The notes beneath the pieces were generated by a model. The model saw only the letters and a list, made by a program, of their open reading frames with translations. It ran no database searches and was not told the origin of the DNA. From NCBI RefSeq assembly GCF_000236905.1, contig NC_016521.1, forward strand, positions 186,001 through 250,000: a stretch of DNA of 64,000 nt, read 5' to 3'. Position numbers and translations under genes: made by a program. Of this stretch, positions 59,942-64,000 are shown piece by piece (positions within the stretch are counted from its first letter, which is position 1; every line of letters begins with the position of its first letter). The DNA is from Tetrapisispora phaffii CBS 4417. Its lineage: Eukaryota; Ascomycota; Saccharomycetes; Saccharomycetales; Saccharomycetaceae.

Positions 59942-60325
59942 TGTTGGAAATGTAACTGGTCGTGTTGGAAATGAGACTGGTCGTATAAGTGACTATACGA
60001 TACCAGATATTACCTCTTTAGGAGATTATTGTTGCCAACCTGAAACAATAGTGCCTGCAAGAATGTAATAGCAGAATTCCTAATGCATAAATAGTACTGT
60101 AGAACCATCAGCCTGCCGTACGTGTTCAACTCGATGACGTCGTCGAGTTGGACAGAACGGTAGACTGAAATATGATGTATATATAAACCCCGGTAACCAA
60201 TAGTAAATAATTCATTGATCCAGGTCCAAGAGACCAGAGAGATTAATCGGAATATATAGTATTTATCTAATAAATTTTGATATATTATAGCTATGGAAAC
60301 AACTGTCGGGCAACTTTACATAACA
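59942..60325 (+). mobile_element. Possible degenerate solo LTR upstream of tRNA-Ala
   Basis: The sequence TGTTGGAAATGnnACTGGTCG occurs twice in tandem (59942-59962 and 59963-59983). TGTTGGAA is how yeast Ty1/copia-type LTRs begin. About 360 bases later a TAACA occurs at 60321-60325, and a TATA box (near 60177-60186) lies between. It starts 93 bases from the 5' end of a tRNA gene, a usual Ty target zone. I found no target-site duplication, and the right end is uncertain. Confidence 0.35.
60108..60169. repeat. Imperfect inverted repeat of about 62 bp
   Basis: The centre CAACTCGATGAC/GTCGTCGAGTTG (60127-60150) is a 24-bp palindrome with one mismatched pair. Outer arms TCAGCCTGCCGT (60108-60119) and ACGGTAGACTGA are also largely complementary. 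Either a DNA element or a folded RNA is possible. Confidence 0.7.
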
Positions 60326-60707
60326 AATAGTAACAGAACTAAAAGTATAAATAGACGATCTATTTATACATCTAGGCTTTATAATAGAACTTAAAATATG
60401 TATGATCCACTAATCGTAAAGACAAATTGCAAGCAGTGTGATTAAACAAAATTCAGGACTAATAAAAGAGTGATTAATTAACTTCGATCTTCCAATCCTT
60501 ATGTGACCTCCTCAAAATAATGCAAAATGGGCAATGCAAAATTCGTAATATTTTATGTTTTGTCTTGTTTGGTGTCTTTTAAACATCTTTTCATTTATGA
60601 AAATGGAGCAGTGATATCAAAACATTATTTAATTTAATATTATATTTTTAATTCTATTTATACATTATATCGAAAGCATTACGCTATTTGAAAAATATTT
60701 ACATCTT

Positions 60708-62528
60708 TTATGCACACCAGAAAGTATAAATCCTAAACCACCGTGGTCTTGCTGCCAAGGTGGCACGTTCTTCAGCTACTTCTTGTCTCAACAAATCTAG
60801 ATCAAGTTGTTTTCTTCCTGTGTCCAAATCCAATTGCCCCAGAGGAATAAATATTTTCCAATTTTTCGTCCATAGCTTATGTGCAATGTACATTACTAGG
60901 ACTACTGGAAGTGATAAATAAGCTGAGAAGAAATTAGTGGCCGATGGAGTATCTCCTACAGGGAAAATGGCAACATAAAATTGTGCTGCTAACATAAGAA
61001 CAATCAAAAAGAGACCCCAATAAGAACCAAAGACACCCAATGGAGACACAAAGGGTAATTCGTCAGTGCTTCTATTCTGTGCCTTTAATGCAGCCCTGAA
61101 TCTGATATGACATAAACAAATAGCACCCCATGTGAAGAATGATGACAAACCAGAGATAGCCAGTAACCAATTAAAAACATCACCTTCTTTGTCTGACTGA
61201 GCTACAAATGCAACTAACCCAAAGAAAGAACTAATAGCAATACCAACCAATGGTCTACCACTACGGTCGATGTAACTAACGACCTTCGGCAAGAACCCTT
61301 GTTCAGCCAAGGCAACTAAGGTTCTAGAGCAGGTATAAATAGCTGAATTACCGACTGATAGAACTGCAATTAAAATAACCACATTAATAACTGATGGCAA
61401 ACCTCTGATACCATGTACTGTGATTGCAATAACAAATGGAGAAGCTGCAGCATCAACGTTTGACGAACCAATTAAACGTGAATCATTTGATGGCACTAAG
61501 AGACCTATGAATAACAAACTTAAGATATAAAATAATAAAATTCTCCAAAACACCTGCTTAGCTGCTGGCGGAACAGCTTTTCGTGGATTTTCAGCTTCAG
61601 AACCTGCAATACCAATTAATTCGCTGCCAGAAAAAGAGAAGGCAGCTGTGACGAAAACCGAACAGAAGCCTTGGAATTGTGCACCAGCAGTAGCTCCAAC
61701 AAAGGCACCAGGATCATGCCAATATTTAGCTCCGACGTAACCACCTGTTGGTCCACCACCGCAAACTAAAACCAACCCTAGGATAATGAAACCCACAACT
61801 GTAATCACTTTAATTGTAGAGAAGATAAATTCCGCCTCACCGTAGCCTTTAACGCCGAACAAGTTTATAATAACAATTACAAGCCAGAAGAGGGCAACAA
61901 AACCATCCCTATACTTTGTTGGAGTTCCCCAATAATTTACAGTAATTGATGCAGAAACGATTTCTAAAGGCAAAACCACTAACCATTGTAGCATATAATT
62001 GAAATTATTAGCAAAACCAAACGATTCATCAATAAACCTAGTTGCATATGTGGTGAACCCACCCGAAATAGGATACAATACGGCCATTTCGGCAACTGCC
62101 ATGACCATTGAATAAATCATTGAACCTGTAATTGACCAACCGATAATTAGTGACGCCGGACCTGCTGTTCTTAAAGCGGTACCGCTACCAACAAACAAAC
62201 CGGTACCAATTGCACCACCAATTGCAATCATTTGTAAATGCCTACTTTTTAAATGATGTTTCAATGGTGTGTGTGCTGTGATAATCGCAATTCTTTCTTG
62301 TTCCGTTAAATTTGGATCCAGTTCTGGAACCTCCACTCTTTTGAATGAATCAATAAACTGTCTCCATTTTGAACCTTTTTCTTCTCCAGTTTGGTTATAA
62401 TTGAAGGTCTCTTTTTTTATATCGATAGACTCAGACTCCAGATCTGGGTCAATGAACTCTGTATTAATATTAGTCTTTGCATCTTTATAATCTTGGTTAC
62501 TCATCTGGAAACCTTCAGAAGAAGACAT
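60708..62528 (-). CDS. GAP1: Gap1 general amino acid permease
   Basis: The product has 606 residues (602 recalled in S. cerevisiae). It is a yeast amino acid transporter of the APC superfamily with 12 membrane segments from about residue 96. TPLKHHLKSRHLQMIAIGG leads into GGAIGTGLFVGSG, the substrate site. SGGFTTYATRFIDESFGFAN, EIVSASITVNYW and CGGGPTGGYVG are near identical to Gap1. The cytosolic N-terminus has lysines at 15 and 18 suited for Rsp5 ubiquitination. The tail ends RIYTFWC plus one extra alanine, while Gap1 and relatives usually end in FWC. GATAAG boxes upstream fit nitrogen control. Lst7, encoded in this window, affects Gap1 sorting. Confidence 0.97.
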   Translation of the reverse strand: MSSSEGFQMSNQDYKDAKTNINTEFIDPDLESESIDIKKETFNYNQTGEEKGSKWRQFIDSFKRVEVPELDPNLTEQERIAIITAHTPLKHHLKSRHLQMIAIGGAIGTGLFVGSGTALRTAGPASLIIGWSITGSMIYSMVMAVAEMAVLYPISGGFTTYATRFIDESFGFANNFNYMLQWLVVLPLEIVSASITVNYWGTPTKYRDGFVALFWLVIVIINLFGVKGYGEAEFIFSTIKVITVVGFIILGLVLVCGGGPTGGYVGAKYWHDPGAFVGATAGAQFQGFCSVFVTAAFSFSGSELIGIAGSEAENPRKAVPPAAKQVFWRILLFYILSLLFIGLLVPSNDSRLIGSSNVDAAASPFVIAITVHGIRGLPSVINVVILIAVLSVGNSAIYTCSRTLVALAEQGFLPKVVSYIDRSGRPLVGIAISSFFGLVAFVAQSDKEGDVFNWLLAISGLSSFFTWGAICLCHIRFRAALKAQNRSTDELPFVSPLGVFGSYWGLFLIVLMLAAQFYVAIFPVGDTPSATNFFSAYLSLPVVLVMYIAHKLWTKNWKIFIPLGQLDLDTGRKQLDLDLLRQEVAEERATLAARPRWFRIYTFWCA

Positions 62529-64000
62529 TTTTCACCGTATTTACTTGAGTATTTGCTGAACTATAGTGTAGGATATGTAACCAACGGAGGATTGTATGAA
62601 ATGTATACCTGACAAGATACCGTTATATATATATGTTCAATCCTAATCTTGACCCAATTATCTATACCATTTTTTGTTTTACATTCTACCAATATACAAG
62701 AGATAATTTGCTCAGCTATATCACCATTAAGTGATAAAAACATCACCACGAGGTTGGTAGTTACAAGCCTAGCATCAGAGAGGCTTATCAGAAGATGGGT
62801 ATCGTTACAATTAGTGTCTTTTGATAAGACAACAATCCTGTTGAAAAGAAATGCCAATAATATTTCCCCTTCAAGTGAAATATTAATAATGTGAAAGCAA
62901 TCGAAGGCACAATACTTTAAGATAGACAATCAAAGTTTCATAACATCTGATTCGGTCCATACCAGTTGCTTTACATCCTAGCCTTCAAAGTGACAGGTTA
63001 TCAATGGATTAGACATTGTTTTTCATCTCAATTCATTACTTGAATCTTCCTTGTAATCATATACCCCGTATTGCATGTTTACTAAACTAGACTTAATTGA
63101 ATCAGATTAAGGTTACTATCAACTGTCAAAGAGAAACAACTATCAGACAGAAAAGGACAACTACAGGAATAAGAACAGAGTAAAACGAATTATATCAACA
63201 AAGCGACAACCACAAATCGTTTAGTTATCTTGAAATTTCACGTTTTAAAGCTTAGACTGATAAGAAATGCAACGGAATTATATGATTGATAAGAAGAGAA
63301 ATTAATTTTTTTGTTGATAAGCAACTTTTTTTAGTAAAAGAGATGATACAATTACAGAGGGTAGTTTCTTATTTGCAGCTCCGATTGACAACATCTCTGC
63401 GTATGGGCCAATTGACAGTTGGTATCATGGAGACATTATTAATTGATTGGATAACTTGTAGAACAGCGTCTACGATTGTATCTATTTGGCTTCTTTAAGG
63501 AGACATGTTCGTATGCCTGTGACATGTGAAGTCTAATGTATATGCATGTTATTTTATGGTTTTTGAGATGGTATCCAATATCCTAGGTTTGGTAATATGG
63601 CTTCTCTGTCTCCTGAAGAGCCCTCCCAGTGGTTTGCTTCATTTCGTGAAGTAGGAATGTTCTGAATGTAAAATTCCTCAATATGCTATACTTGACTTTT
63701 GCGTGATGAAGACGATTACATTGTATTTCTCAAGTCCATTTGACTGGCGTGGTTAGAGCAATATGACTAGTAATCGTGATCAACGGAATAGTCAGAGGGT
63801 CTTCTACGGTGTACACAAACATATCTAATTGAGGGTGTTTTTGGTACAGATTGCGATTCGAAATAGAGAATATTACTGTCTTGTTATGTTGCAGGATTCT
63901 TATCTTGAAATCCGATATACGTACTGGATTGAATGGTAGTCACGCAAGGCCAGTTCCAGGATCGATGACAATTGCATGTTCCAATCGTGTATATTTTCAT
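62529..64000. promoter_or_regulatory. GAP1 upstream region to window edge
   Basis: This is 1.47 kb without a recognisable gene. It includes GATAAG/CTTATC boxes and a TA tract near 62624-62633. Small open frames here start with non-ATG codons or look random. A 5' end of a further gene could lie beyond 64000. Confidence 0.5.
62784..63321. promoter_or_regulatory. GATAAG cluster upstream of GAP1
   Basis: GATAAG occurs at 62823-62828, 63259-63264, 63288-63293 and 63316-63321, and as CTTATC at 62784-62789. The last three are spaced 29 and 28 bases apart. Gln3/Gat1 activators and Dal80/Gzf3 repressors bind GATAAG in nitrogen-regulated promoters. Confidence 0.5.

Larger units (their letters stand above)
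59644..60707. other. Intergenic region with tRNA-Ala, possible LTR and GAP1 3' flank
   Basis: This is 1.06 kb. It contains the tRNA gene, a tandem 21-bp duplication and a large inverted repeat that may be parts of a solo LTR, and AT-rich DNA downstream of GAP1. No protein gene is seen. Confidence 0.5.

Noticed and set aside
60551..60561. TTTTATGTTTT, an 11/11 ARS consensus match near GAP1
   Set aside because: Such matches are frequent in AT-rich DNA (another perfect one is at 20910-20920), and origin use cannot be judged from it. The S. cerevisiae ARS next to GAP1 makes it worth remembering but not calling.
1..64000. Centromere, CRISPR array or full transposon
   Set aside because: No CDEI-AT-CDEIII arrangement, no regularly spaced repeats and no reverse transcriptase or transposase frames were seen.

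Overview
This window is nuclear DNA of a budding yeast of the family Saccharomycetaceae. The genes are dense and almost intronless. The only intron I found has the yeast consensus signals (GTATGT, TACTAAC, poly-T AG). Nearly every protein aligns by eye with a Saccharomyces cerevisiae counterpart recalled from memory, and most of the DNA is AT-rich. Gene order interleaves two S. cerevisiae tracks at a time: chromosome IV-L with XII-R, then VII-R with XII-R. Several genes expected in the ancestral order are absent (NAM2, SEC61, MCH1, ERG25, COX18, SPT4, DCR2). This suggests a post-whole-genome-duplication yeast that lost duplicates differently from S. cerevisiae, for example the Vanderwaltozyma/Tetrapisispora side. 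The genus is an inference and is not proven.

Layout. Block A (1-28 kb): RAD59 (partial), USO1, SMC6, CTF3, CSR1, a YDL057W-like hydrolase, MBP1, PSA1, FBP1, SLC1, PSY3 and an STP3/STP4 zinc-finger gene. Block B (29.8-57 kb): VHT1, GRX8, a YLR363W-A-like gene, ADE6, NMD4, a C/D snoRNA that looks like snR48, SPR3, PEF1 (two exons), STE11, VPS38, LST7, ADE13, RSC1/RSC2 and MUP1. Block C (57.8-64 kb): ASF1, a YKR041W-like gene, tRNA-Ala(AGC), a possible solo LTR and GAP1.

The genes do not form one operon-like system; this is ordinary housekeeping content. Themes recur, however: genome maintenance (RAD59, SMC6, PSY3, CTF3, ASF1), purine synthesis (ADE6, ADE13) and permeases under nutrient control (VHT1, MUP1, GAP1). 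Promoter motifs fit these roles: four TGACTC cores before ADE6, an MCB box before ASF1, SCB boxes before PSA1, a perfect Ndt80 element before SPR3, an ARTCA-N8-TGAYT biotin-type element before VHT1, and GATAAG boxes before GAP1.

The most notable unexplained structures are a 40-bp perfect palindrome in the VHT1 promoter and three GC-rich islands confined to divergent promoters in otherwise AT-rich DNA. Others are nested GC hairpins and a 24-bp E-box palindrome between PSA1 and FBP1, a strongly lengthened Uso1 tail, and two small unannotated reading frames beside STE11. I found no convincing new multi-gene system.
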